From contig CAZVWW010000001.1 in assembly GCA_964631265.1 (NCBI GenBank), positions 1 to 64,000 of the forward strand: DNA of 64,000 nucleotides. Direction: 5' to 3'. This DNA comes from CAZVWW01 sp964631265. Lineage in GTDB: Bacteria; Thermotogota; Thermotogae; MWEM01. Below the pieces are notes generated by a model, which worked only from the letters and a program-made list of their open reading frames with translations, ran no database searches and was not told where the DNA came from. Below, in pieces: positions 16,558 to 24,327 of the stretch. The first letter of the stretch is position 1; each line of letters opens with the position of its first letter. Position numbers and translations under genes: made by a program.

Positions 16558-17800
16558 GGTTATCCGTCCTCTTTCTCATGATGGATTTTTCCTCAAGTTC
16601 GATATTCTCGGTCCCTTCAAGCCGGACGATCAGATCTTCCTGAGGATGCGGTGCCTGTTCTCTTGATTCAGTTGTGACGGGATCAATGATCTCCTTAACC
16701 TTTGAAAAGATTGTTTTTACCCCCCGGGGGCTGATGATCTCAACCTCATCCTCTAAAAAGAAACGGTTCCGTTGTTCGATTCTCCACTTGTCTTTTTCGA
16801 TCTTTTCTTTGATAAGTCCGATGAAACTGTAATGCCGGGTGTATTTGCTGGTTGAATAATCCTGTGTGGATTCGCCGTTATCTTCAAAATAGAAACCGGT
16901 CGTGAATTTTCTATGGCTTGTTTTCTCAATCTCTTCAAGCCAGTAGGGATTGAATTCCCAACCTTCGCCTTTCCGATAATAGTCATCAATCGCCATTCTG
17001 TAGGCTCTTGTGACGGTTGCAATGTAAAATGAGCTCTTCATCCTGCCTTCTATCTTCAAACTTTTGATACCGGCCTTTATCAACTCCGGGATATGTCTTA
17101 TCATACAAAGATCTTTCGAATTCAAGATATGCGTTCCCCTCGAATCCTCTTCAACGGGAAAGTATTCGCCTTCTCTTTTGGATTCCATCAGGTAGTATTG
17201 CCAACGGCAGGGATGTGAACATCTGCCTCTGTTGGCATCTCTTCCTGTCAAAAAACTGCTCAAGAGGCATCGCCCGGAGTATGAGACGCACATAGCGCCA
17301 TGGATGAAAGCTTCCAGTTCGATATCTTCTCCGATCTTTTGTCTGATCTCTTTTATCTCCTGGAGGGACAACTCACGCGCGACAACGGCTCTTTTCATCC
17401 CCTGCCTGCCCCAGAAACTGACCGTCCGGTAATTGGTTGCATTGGCCTGTGTGCTGAGATGGATCTCCATCCCGGGGGCCGTTTCTCTGACAATCTCAAA
17501 GACACCGGGATCGGAGACAAGGACGGCATCGACATCTGCCTCATTCAAGGCCTGTAAATAGGGCGGAAGTTGGGGAAGATCTGCGTTATGTGCAATAATA
17601 TTGACGGTGACATAGACCTTCCGATCCAGCTCATGAGCATAGTTGACAGCCTCATGGATCTCCTCAACGGAAAAATTCTTTGCCCCCGCTCTTAACCCAA
17701 ACGCCTGCCCCCCGATATAGACCGCATCGGCCCCGTAGGCAAAAGCCATTTTCAATTTTTCAAGGTTTCCCGCCGGTGACAGCAACTCCACCTTTTTCAT
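16553..17800 (-). CDS. U32 family peptidase-like protein (TrhP/YegQ-like)
   Basis: About 415 residues with the U32 signature: LLSPAGN at the N terminus, AFIHGAMCVSYSGRC and then GRCSHPCRW, whose cysteines bind an iron-sulfur cluster in relatives. Characterised U32 proteins (TrhP, RlhA) take part in hydroxylation of tRNA uridine-34 or 23S rRNA using prephenate; older annotation as collagenase is doubtful. The start is set at ATG 17800 because MKKVELLSPAGN is the usual N terminus; ATG 17812 and 17833 are alternatives. The stop overlaps the suspected start of the diguanylate cyclase gene. Confidence 0.85.
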   Translation of the reverse strand: MKKVELLSPAGNLEKLKMAFAYGADAVYIGGQAFGLRAGAKNFSVEEIHEAVNYAHELDRKVYVTVNIIAHNADLPQLPPYLQALNEADVDAVLVSDPGVFEIVRETAPGMEIHLSTQANATNYRTVSFWGRQGMKRAVVARELSLQEIKEIRQKIGEDIELEAFIHGAMCVSYSGRCLLSSFLTGRDANRGRCSHPCRWQYYLMESKREGEYFPVEEDSRGTHILNSKDLCMIRHIPELIKAGIKSLKIEGRMKSSFYIATVTRAYRMAIDDYYRKGEGWEFNPYWLEEIEKTSHRKFTTGFYFEDNGESTQDYSTSKYTRHYSFIGLIKEKIEKDKWRIEQRNRFFLEDEVEIISPRGVKTIFSKVKEIIDPVTTESREQAPHPQEDLIVRLEGTENIELEEKSIMRKRTDNH

Positions 17801-17850
17801 CTGTTGAATCATTCCTTCCACTGTGCAACCCATTTATCCGGTTAAGTATA

Positions 17851-19200
17851 TCACTTATCAAGCAGAGAGATTAAATGGATATTGTCTGTTTTCTGGATGC
17901 CTTTAAAACCATTTCTTGAAAATAGATAGTATTCAATATCCTCTGTTTTAACCTTTAAATCATCCAGGAGACTCCCCGTTTTGCCCTGTAGTTTACTCAG
18001 CGTTCTGTTGTCAACCGGTTTATTGGTCCATTTGCACTCCGCCACGATGAGTTGATTGTCCTTCATCGCCACAATATCAATTTCTTTGTCTTTTTTCCAC
18101 CATCTCCCAATTTTGTCCGGTTTGAGGGTCTTCCAGAGAAAATCTTTGGCAATTTTTTCGTAAGTAAAAGAACAAAATACACTGAACTTTTCATCTAATC
18201 TCTTCAATGCGGTTTCACTCTCTCCCCTGTATATTAATTCTTTATAAGGCAGTATAAATCTGAAATAGAACCTGAGATAATCATCATCTATGAAGTAGAG
18301 GGGTTTTTTCTTCACGGTCTTCAAAGAGAAGGGATATTCTTTTTTTAACAAATTTAATTCTGTTAACTTTTTCAGATAAGTGCCGAGGCCGTTATATTGA
18401 ATCCCCGTCAATGTTGCTATCTCATTTGGTGTGGTTCTTCCCGACGCCACGGTCTTCAAAATATCAAAATACAAGGCGGAATCTTTTGTGAATTCCTCCA
18501 TTGTTAGAAAGGTTCCTTCTTCAAGGAGAAACTCCCCCGGTGAAAAACACTTCTTTAAAACGGCTTGTTCAAAGGTTTGTAAACCCGCCATCTCGTTCAA
18601 ATAAAGCGGGATTCCGCCGGTAATCGAAAAAATTTTCACTTTTTCCTCTGCGTTTATATTACCTAAGAACTCTGATGCCTCTTGAAATTGCATTGGTTCA
18701 ATCTTATACTGTCCGGTTCTTCTTCCGTATATTGGACTACTCTGAGACAGTGCTGTTCTTTCTATCATGCCGATATACGATCCGCACAGAATAAACAGGA
18801 CATTTTGTTTAATGAATTCCCTATCCCACCATTTTTGAAAAACGGACATAAAACCTTTGTCCTGCATGGGGACATACTGGAATTCATCCAATATGACAAC
18901 CGTTTTGTCATCAGAACGTTTAACATATTGAAGCAGTAATTGAAAGAATTCGTTCCAGTCACTGATTTTAATACTCTCCGGTAAATCCAGCAGATCTTTG
19001 AATTCATCCAAAAACGAATTCATCAGTGTGTAAGTGCTCGAGAGGTCTGCCGTTAGAAACAAAGCGTTTTTGAACACGTTTGACAGCAAGAAGGTCTTGC
19101 CAACCCGCCTTCTCCCGTAGATGACAATCATTTCAGCTTTTGAAGACCGCATTCTGTTTTCCAGATATTCCTTTTCCTTAAGCCGGTTTATGAGTTGCAT
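17851..19200 (-). CDS. AAA ATPase with DUF234 nuclease-like tail (archaeal-type)
   Basis: A 449-residue protein. Residues of about 1-230 form a P-loop ATPase: Walker A YGRRRVGKTF, Walker B VVILDEFQYV, and a sensor in LFILCGSYIG. A winged-helix segment follows (about 230-330), then a DUF234 tail with KEIDIVA and VAECKW, the acid-ExK pattern of PD-(D/E)XK nucleases. Such genes are scattered among archaea, Thermotogae and anaerobes and behave like mobile or defence-related genes; their role is not established. ATG 19200 follows AGAGGTAAA. Tandem AT-rich repeats lie in its promoter. Confidence 0.8.
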   Translation of the reverse strand: MQLINRLKEKEYLENRMRSSKAEMIVIYGRRRVGKTFLLSNVFKNALFLTADLSSTYTLMNSFLDEFKDLLDLPESIKISDWNEFFQLLLQYVKRSDDKTVVILDEFQYVPMQDKGFMSVFQKWWDREFIKQNVLFILCGSYIGMIERTALSQSSPIYGRRTGQYKIEPMQFQEASEFLGNINAEEKVKIFSITGGIPLYLNEMAGLQTFEQAVLKKCFSPGEFLLEEGTFLTMEEFTKDSALYFDILKTVASGRTTPNEIATLTGIQYNGLGTYLKKLTELNLLKKEYPFSLKTVKKKPLYFIDDDYLRFYFRFILPYKELIYRGESETALKRLDEKFSVFCSFTYEKIAKDFLWKTLKPDKIGRWWKKDKEIDIVAMKDNQLIVAECKWTNKPVDNRTLSKLQGKTGSLLDDLKVKTEDIEYYLFSRNGFKGIQKTDNIHLISLLDK

Positions 19201-19229
19201 TTTACCTCTTTCGATAAAAAAGTATTTAG

Positions 19230-19258
19230 TAAATATATTTTTATTAAATATATTTTTA
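19230..19258. repeat. two perfect 14-bp direct repeats upstream of the ATPase gene
   Basis: TAAATATATTTTTA occurs at 19230-19243 and again at 19245-19258 (15-base period), 30 bases before the ATPase start. The spacing and position suggest an operator bound side by side by a repressor, perhaps autoregulation. Confidence 0.6.
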
Positions 19259-19339
19259 GTATAACATATTACAAATCCAAATTCCAACTATCAACGGTAT
19301 GCAAGGTGAAATTGATGCTCTAAAAGAACTGTAGGAAGA

Positions 19340-19758
19340 TTAAAGCGCATCCTTAGTTTTTTTTGAATAGCATGTCCTGATCCCCTGCTCGATGGATTCC
19401 GGTACAAATCCTCTGAGTGAACTTTTGGAAATAGCCCGTTTCCTGATTTCAGTGGACGAGATCTCGATTATCGGTGTCGGGAATCTCAGAATTCTGTCTT
19501 TGTATGTTGATTCAAGTGTATTTGATTGCTTTGACTTGCTTGTTTTTCTATGAAAGACGGCTAGCTTTGTCAGCTCCAGGATTGTGCGGTAATCTTTCCA
19601 CTTGTGAAAAGNNNNNNNNNNNNNNNNNNNNNNNNNNNNNNNNNNNNNNNNNNNNNNNNNNNNNNNNNNNNNNNNNNNNNNNNNNNNNNNNNNNNNNNNN
19701 NNNNNNNNNNNTCAAAAGAACCGCCAAAAAATGCGTATTTTGAAGAAATAACGATCAC
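19340..19758 (-). CDS. nadD: nicotinate-nucleotide adenylyltransferase, interrupted by assembly gap
   Basis: Both ends of NadD flank the run of N. The N-terminal piece (19712-19758) reads KYAFFGGSF, the first strand of the nucleotidyltransferase fold. The C-terminal piece (19340-19611, 89 residues plus stop) contains FHKWKDYRTIL and the hallmark ISSTEIRKR followed by GFVPESIEQ. The enzyme joins ATP and nicotinate mononucleotide in NAD synthesis. The two pieces are out of frame across exactly 100 N. The (H/T)xGH motif falls in the gap. The start may be GTG 19758, or the ATT at 19747-19749, which is better spaced from GAGGTGA. Confidence 0.85.
19612..19711. other. assembly gap of 100 N
   Basis: Exactly 100 undetermined bases: a scaffold placeholder. 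NadD proteins have about 190-200 residues and only about 104 are present, so about 270 bases are probably missing. To restore the frame the true length must leave remainder 2 on division by 3. Confidence 0.95.
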
Positions 19759-19765
19759 CTCGAAT

Positions 19766-19798
19766 AAAAAAAGAGGCCCTTATAAAAGGCCCCTCTTC
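19766..19798 (-). terminator. terminator after tRNA-Val
   Basis: On the minus strand AGAGGGGCC pairs imperfectly with GGGCCTCT, followed by TTTTTTTATT, just past the tRNA 3' end. Confidence 0.8.
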
Positions 19799-19801
19799 TG
19801 C

Positions 19802-19876
19802 TGGTGGGTGCGGAAAGGATTGAACTTTCGGCTTCTTCCGCGTCAGGGAAGCGCTCTCCCACTGAGCTACGCACCC
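19802..19876 (-). tRNA. tRNA-Val (anticodon GAC)
   Basis: A complete cloverleaf of 75 bases with CCA encoded. Acceptor stem GGGTGCG/CGCACCC, D stem GCTC/GAGC, anticodon stem CTTCC/GGAAG with loop CTGACGC (anticodon GAC, reading GUC and GUU), T stem GAAAG/CTTTC with loop TTCAATC, discriminator A. It has its own promoter and terminator. Confidence 0.97.
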
Positions 19877-19887
19877 GAAGCAAAATT

Positions 19888-19916
19888 ATTTTATCACAGT
19901 TGAAGAGGATTGTCAA
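19888..19916 (-). promoter_or_regulatory. tRNA-Val promoter
   Basis: TTGACA (19911-19916), 17-base spacer, TAAAAT (19888-19893), 11 bases before the mature tRNA 5' end. Confidence 0.9.
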
Positions 19917-19920
19917 GTGA

Positions 19921-20313
19921 CTATTGTGCCTGTTCGAATTCGGGTATCTTGATCTGCTCTCCGTTCTTCTTTGTGAAAGTGGTGATACCTACCATTTGAG
20001 CCTTAAAGCTGATGACTTGATCATTTTTGATATCTTTACCGGTATAGCTGTTCACATAGATCAGATCATCATCGTACTCATACTCTTTTTTTCGCGTAAA
20101 GACGTACATTGCGTACTCATCAGCCCCTTTGTCTTCAACCTTGTACGTCTGACCCTTCAAATGAACAACCTGGCCAATATGCTGGTCCGGATTGTTGAGA
20201 AAAGCGTTGTATTCCATGTCAATTCTGGCGTTATTGACCAGTACAAAAATGGTGTAGACAGCGATTAAAATGATGATAACGACTAATAAAAAGAGACCGG
20301 TCTTTTTTGACAT
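19921..20313 (-). CDS. small membrane-anchored protein, possible OB fold
   Basis: 130 residues: one N-terminal membrane helix (about 6-26), then about 100 extracytoplasmic residues. The pattern HIGQVVHLKGQTYKV followed by alternating strands and VISFKAQMVGI suggests an OB-fold of the kind seen in small envelope proteins, but there is no firm family match. ATG 20313 follows GGTGAGAGG. It is divergent from the MATE gene. The stop lies next to the tRNA -35 element. Function unknown. Confidence 0.55.
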   Translation of the reverse strand: MSKKTGLFLLVVIIILIAVYTIFVLVNNARIDMEYNAFLNNPDQHIGQVVHLKGQTYKVEDKGADEYAMYVFTRKKEYEYDDDLIYVNSYTGKDIKNDQVISFKAQMVGITTFTKKNGEQIKIPEFEQAQ

Positions 20314-20386
20314 CCTCTCACCTGCTTATAGTAACCTCTGTTGTCTGTGATAGTATAACATTTTTCCATTAAGGGATGACAGAGTC

Positions 20387-20415
20387 TGGAAATCGCGTCT
20401 TGATTGTGATATAAT
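20387..20415 (+). promoter_or_regulatory. promoter of the MATE gene
   Basis: TGGAAA (20387-20392), 17-base spacer, TATAAT (20410-20415) with the extended TGA in front. Confidence 0.7.
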
Positions 20416-20451
20416 TCGGTTAACGAACATTAATGAAAGGGTTTGATCACG

Positions 20452-21822
20452 TTGAGCTTCTTCAAAGAACTGAATAAAAGGCTGAATAGAAAGGTGGATA
20501 TATTCAACACGACGATATACAGGGGGCTGTTTAACCTTGCCTGGCCGATTGTGCTGACGAATCTGCTTCAAACCATTTACAACGTTACGGATGCCTATTT
20601 CCTCGGCAAACTGGGTAAGCTTGAGTTCTCAGCCCCGACTGTTACTTTTCCCATTATCTTTATCTTTATCTCACTCGCCCTCGGTTTTTCTCATGCAGCC
20701 ACTTCGATGGTTGCCCAGTACACCGGCATGAAGAACAAAGAGATGGCAGAAAAGTCAGCTGCACAGGTCATCATCACGGTGCTTGTGATTGCTGTGCTGA
20801 TAATGGTATTCGGATATATCCTCTCAGATGAAATCCTGAGTCTGATGAATATCTCCGACGAGTTGTTTGATACCGCCCTGAGCTATCTCAGGATCATGAT
20901 CTTTGCCATCCCCTTTATTTTCTTCAGAGAGCTGCTCTCAAGCATTTTCAGAGGATGGGGGAATTCCGTCATCGCGTTGAAGATGATGTTTTTCGCAGTT
21001 GTTTTAAACATCATCCTTGATCCTCTGCTGATCTTTGTTTTTGGCATGGGGGTCGAAGGGGCAGCAACGGCAACATTGATCGCAAGGGGGAGCGTCACCC
21101 TTTACTTTGTTTATGTGCTTTCGACGGGAAAGATCGGGTTCACCGTTCATTTGAAAGACTTTGTTCCGGATTTTAAGATGATCAAAAAAGTCATATCGAT
21201 TGGTCTGCCAGGCTCGATTGGTCAGTCGGTGACAGCGGTTGGCTTTTCTTTCATCATGGGTGTTGTTTCAAGATTCGGGACAACGGTCATCAGCACATAT
21301 GGTGTTGGCCAGCGCGTTTTGTCTATGGTGACAATGTTTGCCATCGGGATGTCTCTGGCAACAGCAACGATGACCGGGCAATTTGTTGGAGCAGACAAAC
21401 CCGAAAAGGCGGAGGAAACGGTGAAAAAGGCCTCTCTGCTGACTTTTTCAATTATACTGGGCATCTCGACGCTTCTGTTCTTTTTTGGCCAGTACGTCAC
21501 AAAGTTCTTTGTCAACGAACCGGATGTCATCGAGACGGGAAAGGTCTTCTTCCAGCTGGTTTCAATGTCGTTGCCTTTTTTCGGGACGATGGCGGTATTC
21601 CAGGGGGCTCTTCGGGGAACGGGGCATACCGTGCAGGCAACCACTGCTGATTTGATCAGGCTGTGGGGTGTTAGAATCCCGCTAGTGATGCTGATGGCCA
21701 ATGTACTGGGATATAGAGGGATCTTTTATGCGATGATCATCAGTAATATCAGCGCGATGATCATTGCCTTTCTCTTCCTGCGCTTTGGAAACTGGAAAGA
21801 AAGAGTCGTTGAAAAACCTTGA
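20452..21822 (+). CDS. MATE family efflux transporter
   Basis: A 456-residue, twelve-helix transporter in two repeats. Typical marks are LAWPIVLTNLLQTIYNVTD in helix 1, the early SIFRGWGNS loop, GMGVEGAATATL, and IGLPGSIGQ at the start of the second half. MATE proteins export cationic drugs or metabolites using Na+ or H+ gradients. The start is TTG 20452, ten bases after AAAGGG; TTG 20443 is too close to that site. Monocistronic; the next promoter's -35 overlaps the stop codon. Confidence 0.9.
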   Translation: MSFFKELNKRLNRKVDIFNTTIYRGLFNLAWPIVLTNLLQTIYNVTDAYFLGKLGKLEFSAPTVTFPIIFIFISLALGFSHAATSMVAQYTGMKNKEMAEKSAAQVIITVLVIAVLIMVFGYILSDEILSLMNISDELFDTALSYLRIMIFAIPFIFFRELLSSIFRGWGNSVIALKMMFFAVVLNIILDPLLIFVFGMGVEGAATATLIARGSVTLYFVYVLSTGKIGFTVHLKDFVPDFKMIKKVISIGLPGSIGQSVTAVGFSFIMGVVSRFGTTVISTYGVGQRVLSMVTMFAIGMSLATATMTGQFVGADKPEKAEETVKKASLLTFSIILGISTLLFFFGQYVTKFFVNEPDVIETGKVFFQLVSMSLPFFGTMAVFQGALRGTGHTVQATTADLIRLWGVRIPLVMLMANVLGYRGIFYAMIISNISAMIIAFLFLRFGNWKERVVEKP

Positions 21823-21847
21823 CCTTGTGAAGTGAAAATGATATAAT
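21819..21847 (+). promoter_or_regulatory. promoter of the polyamine operon
   Basis: TTGACC (21819-21824), 17-base spacer, TATAAT (21842-21847), with TGA before the -10. The -35 overlaps the MATE stop codon. Confidence 0.85.
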
Positions 21848-21907
21848 GTATGCGATTTTGACGAAAAAGGTTATTTAAATGGACAGCAGTTTAAAGGAGC
21901 CGGCAGC

Positions 21908-22441
21908 ATGGACATGGGAGACAAGATACGAAAGCTCCGTTTATCAAAGGGAATGACTCAGGAAGATGTTGCTTCACGGGCTGATCTGGCAAGGAGTTTT
22001 ATCTCTCAGGTAGAGTCGGATAAGACTTCGCCCACAGTTGATAACCTTGAACGGATCATCAAGGCGGTGGGCAGCAGCTTGAATGCTTTCTTTTCCGATT
22101 ACAGCGATGAGAAGATTGTTTACAAGAAGGACGACCGGGTTCCTTTATATGACATGCCACCCGGTATAAACATTAAGATGCTGATGGACGAGATTGAAGA
22201 TAAGGAGTTGGATGCCTATTATCTGTTGCTTGAACCGAATGCAGAGACGGATGTGGAGGACTACCACAACGGCGATGAATTTGGGTTTTTAATCTCAGGG
22301 TCCCTTTCTTTATTCCTTGATGACAAGGTATACAGATTGGAAGAAGGGGACTGTTTTTATTTCAAAGCTGACAAAAAACATCACGTAAAGAATACAAGTG
22401 AGGAGTTTGAAAGCAGGCTCCTGTGGATAAAATTTGATTAA
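21908..22441 (+). CDS. XRE-family regulator with cupin domain
   Basis: A 177-residue protein. Residues 1-65 form a helix-turn-helix (IRKLRLSKGMTQEDVA, SQVESDKTSPTVDNLERI). Residues 100-177 form a cupin barrel (HNGDEFGFLISGSLSLFL, EEGDCFYFKADKKHHVKN), probably a small-ligand sensor. ATG 21908 follows AAGGAG. It is the first gene of an operon with speD and speE, so it most likely represses or tunes polyamine synthesis in answer to a polyamine or related molecule; this is inferred from position. The same gene order is known from Thermotoga. Confidence 0.9.
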   Translation: MDMGDKIRKLRLSKGMTQEDVASRADLARSFISQVESDKTSPTVDNLERIIKAVGSSLNAFFSDYSDEKIVYKKDDRVPLYDMPPGINIKMLMDEIEDKELDAYYLLLEPNAETDVEDYHNGDEFGFLISGSLSLFLDDKVYRLEEGDCFYFKADKKHHVKNTSEEFESRLLWIKFD

Positions 22442-22476
22442 AAAAAACCGCCAATTGACGGAGGGAGTTGATTTGT

Positions 22477-22872
22477 TTGAAGGCATTGGGGAGACACCTT
22501 TTAGCGGAGTTTTACGAATGTGATAAAGAAACGCTCGACAGTGTGGAAAAAGTTGAAAACGAGATGAATACAGGGGCTATCATATCCGGGGCTACTGTAG
22601 TACAGTCAGGCTTTCACAGATTCCTTCCTCATGGTGTCAGCGGGGTTGTTATTGTGTCCGAATCGCATATCACGATACATACATGGCCTGAATTTGGATA
22701 TGCAGCTGTTGATGTCTTTACCTGCGGGGATCATGTTGATCCCTGGAAGGCTTTCGACCATCTTAAAAAGGCTTTCGGGGCCGGGAGGACCGTTACTGAT
22801 GAATTTAAAAGAGGAGATTACAAAGAGATAGGAATCCATGAGGAGACCCCGTTCAAGGTTGAGGCGATTTAA
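22477..22872 (+). CDS. speD: S-adenosylmethionine decarboxylase, prokaryotic class 1
   Basis: 131 residues. The enzyme cuts itself before Ser63 in the ESH motif to make the pyruvoyl cofactor, then decarboxylates AdoMet to give the aminopropyl donor. With TTG 22477 as the start, Glu62, Ser63, His68 and Cys83 fall at the positions known for the Thermotoga enzyme, which supports this start; GGAGGGAG lies at the right distance. An earlier in-frame TTG (22468) is too close to it. It overlaps speE by one base (TAATG). Confidence 0.95.
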   Translation: MKALGRHLLAEFYECDKETLDSVEKVENEMNTGAIISGATVVQSGFHRFLPHGVSGVVIVSESHITIHTWPEFGYAAVDVFTCGDHVDPWKAFDHLKKAFGAGRTVTDEFKRGDYKEIGIHEETPFKVEAI

Positions 22873-23747
22873 TGAAAAGAGCATTAAAAAACTGTGATGC
22901 GTTGAGATTTGAAGAGTATTTTCACGGAGGGCAAACAGGCACATTCTTTAAGATAAAAGAGATGATCTGTTCAAAACAGACAGCGTATCAGAGAATCGAT
23001 ATCTTTGATACTGACAATGCCGGTAGAGTATTTGCGCTTGACGGCATTATCCAAACGATAGAGCGTTTTGAGTTCATGTACCATGAGATGCTTGTTCACG
23101 TCCCCATGTTTTCCCACAGTTCTCCCGAAAGGGTGCTTATCATCGGAGGAGGAGACGGGGGGACATTACGGGAGGTCCTGCGACATGAACAGGTTGAAGA
23201 AGCCCATATGTGCGAGATTGACGAGGAAGTAGTCCTGGCGGCAAAGGAATATCTGCCCTCTCTTTCTTCGGCCATGGAGGATGAACGGGCCAGGCTTTTT
23301 TACACAGATGGTGCTGAATATGTGTCACGATTTAAGGATTTTTTTGATGTCATCCTGATTGATTCAACGGATCCCACAGCAGGAGAGGGTGGGAATCTTT
23401 TTACAGAAGGTTTTTATACGAACTGTAAAGATGCATTGACAAAAGACGGATTACTGGTTGCACAGACTGAGAACCCGGTTTACGATACATCATGGCTTGA
23501 AATGGCATATGGTAGAATAGACATGGCGTTTCCTTCTGTTAAAATGTATAAGGGGTTTTCACCTCAATACCCTTCAGGTTTTTGGACCTATACAATGGGG
23601 ATGAAAGGTGACAAAAGTATAGCAAAAAAAAGAGATGATAATGCTTTGGAGAAAGAATTACAGTATTACAGTTCTGACATCCATGCGTCAAGTTTTGTTC
23701 TGCCGCCCTTTTTGAAAGAAAGCCTTGCAACCCTGAAGGAAGTATAA
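22872..23747 (+). CDS. speE: spermidine synthase
   Basis: A 291-residue aminopropyltransferase. Marks: LDGIIQTIERFEFMYHEML, the nucleotide-binding IIGGGDGGTLREVLRH, the DEEVV acid, and LIDSTDPTAGEGGNLFTEGFY with the catalytic aspartate. It moves the aminopropyl group from decarboxylated AdoMet to putrescine or a related amine. No putrescine-forming enzyme is adjacent. ATG 22872 is coupled to the speD stop. No obvious terminator follows before the next gene. Confidence 0.95.
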   Translation: MKRALKNCDALRFEEYFHGGQTGTFFKIKEMICSKQTAYQRIDIFDTDNAGRVFALDGIIQTIERFEFMYHEMLVHVPMFSHSSPERVLIIGGGDGGTLREVLRHEQVEEAHMCEIDEEVVLAAKEYLPSLSSAMEDERARLFYTDGAEYVSRFKDFFDVILIDSTDPTAGEGGNLFTEGFYTNCKDALTKDGLLVAQTENPVYDTSWLEMAYGRIDMAFPSVKMYKGFSPQYPSGFWTYTMGMKGDKSIAKKRDDNALEKELQYYSSDIHASSFVLPPFLKESLATLKEV

Positions 23748-23815
23748 CAACAAGTGATAGTGAGCAATAAAAACGACAGAAGCAATAAATTCATTCACAT
23801 TCAGGTGGTGTCATT

Positions 23816-24250
23816 ATGAAAAAGTTACTCTTCATCCTCTTTATCTTTATGATTGTTTTTTCTCTGGGTTTTTCCATTAACTGGAAATGGGAACTGCACG
23901 GGAAGGAATTCCTGTTGCTGAGTCCGAACGGCAAGTCGTATGAGCTTGGCTACAGACTCAGATCCAAATGGTTGCCGGTAAAGCTTTACACCAACAACAA
24001 CGACTTTCTTTTCTTCGTGAGCGACGATCATTTCCTGAGGGCATTTGAACTCAGAGCCTCCGGCTCGCTTGTGTGCAACAATCATTACAAAACAGAACTG
24101 AATCCTGATTGGGGACGGATACGGGGAATCAACCCATATGCCGATAAGAGCACCAACGAGATCGGAATACGCTTTTACGACGGTAAGACAAGGGTCTTTG
24201 CCGTCGATAAGGAAAAAGGCGTTATCAATATGGTACGTGAAGAATACTGA
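23816..24250 (+). CDS. small secreted protein of unknown function
   Basis: 144 residues. A signal peptide (MKKLLFILFIFMIVFSLGFS) is followed by about 120 residues of short beta strands rich in aromatic and basic residues: WKWELHGKEF, ELGYRLRSKW, GIRFYDGKTRVFAV. The alternation suggests a single beta sandwich or barrel. I do not recognise a family. ATG 23816 follows AGGTGGTG. The gap to speE is 68 bases without a clear promoter, so it may be the last gene of that transcript. Confidence 0.5.
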   Translation: MKKLLFILFIFMIVFSLGFSINWKWELHGKEFLLLSPNGKSYELGYRLRSKWLPVKLYTNNNDFLFFVSDDHFLRAFELRASGSLVCNNHYKTELNPDWGRIRGINPYADKSTNEIGIRFYDGKTRVFAVDKEKGVINMVREEY

Positions 24251-24266
24251 CAGAACGCCTTAAAAA

Positions 24267-24300
24267 AAGAAGCCCCGCTGATTTTAAACGGGGCCTCTTC
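24267..24300. terminator. bidirectional terminator, secreted protein gene and nifJ
   Basis: AAGAAGCCCCG pairs with CGGGGCCTCTT (one mismatch or bulge) between two convergent genes, with A and T runs outside. Confidence 0.8.
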
Positions 24301-24327
24301 TTGATGTAAAAACGATTTCTTCCGGCT

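Noticed and set aside
16553..17800. Collagenase function of the U32 protein
   Set aside because: The cysteine pattern and family knowledge point to RNA hydroxylation; no classic protease residues are evident.
19604..19903. Open frame running through the N gap and over the tRNA
   Set aside because: It is open only because N cannot give stops; it crosses a tRNA gene and the NadD coding strand.
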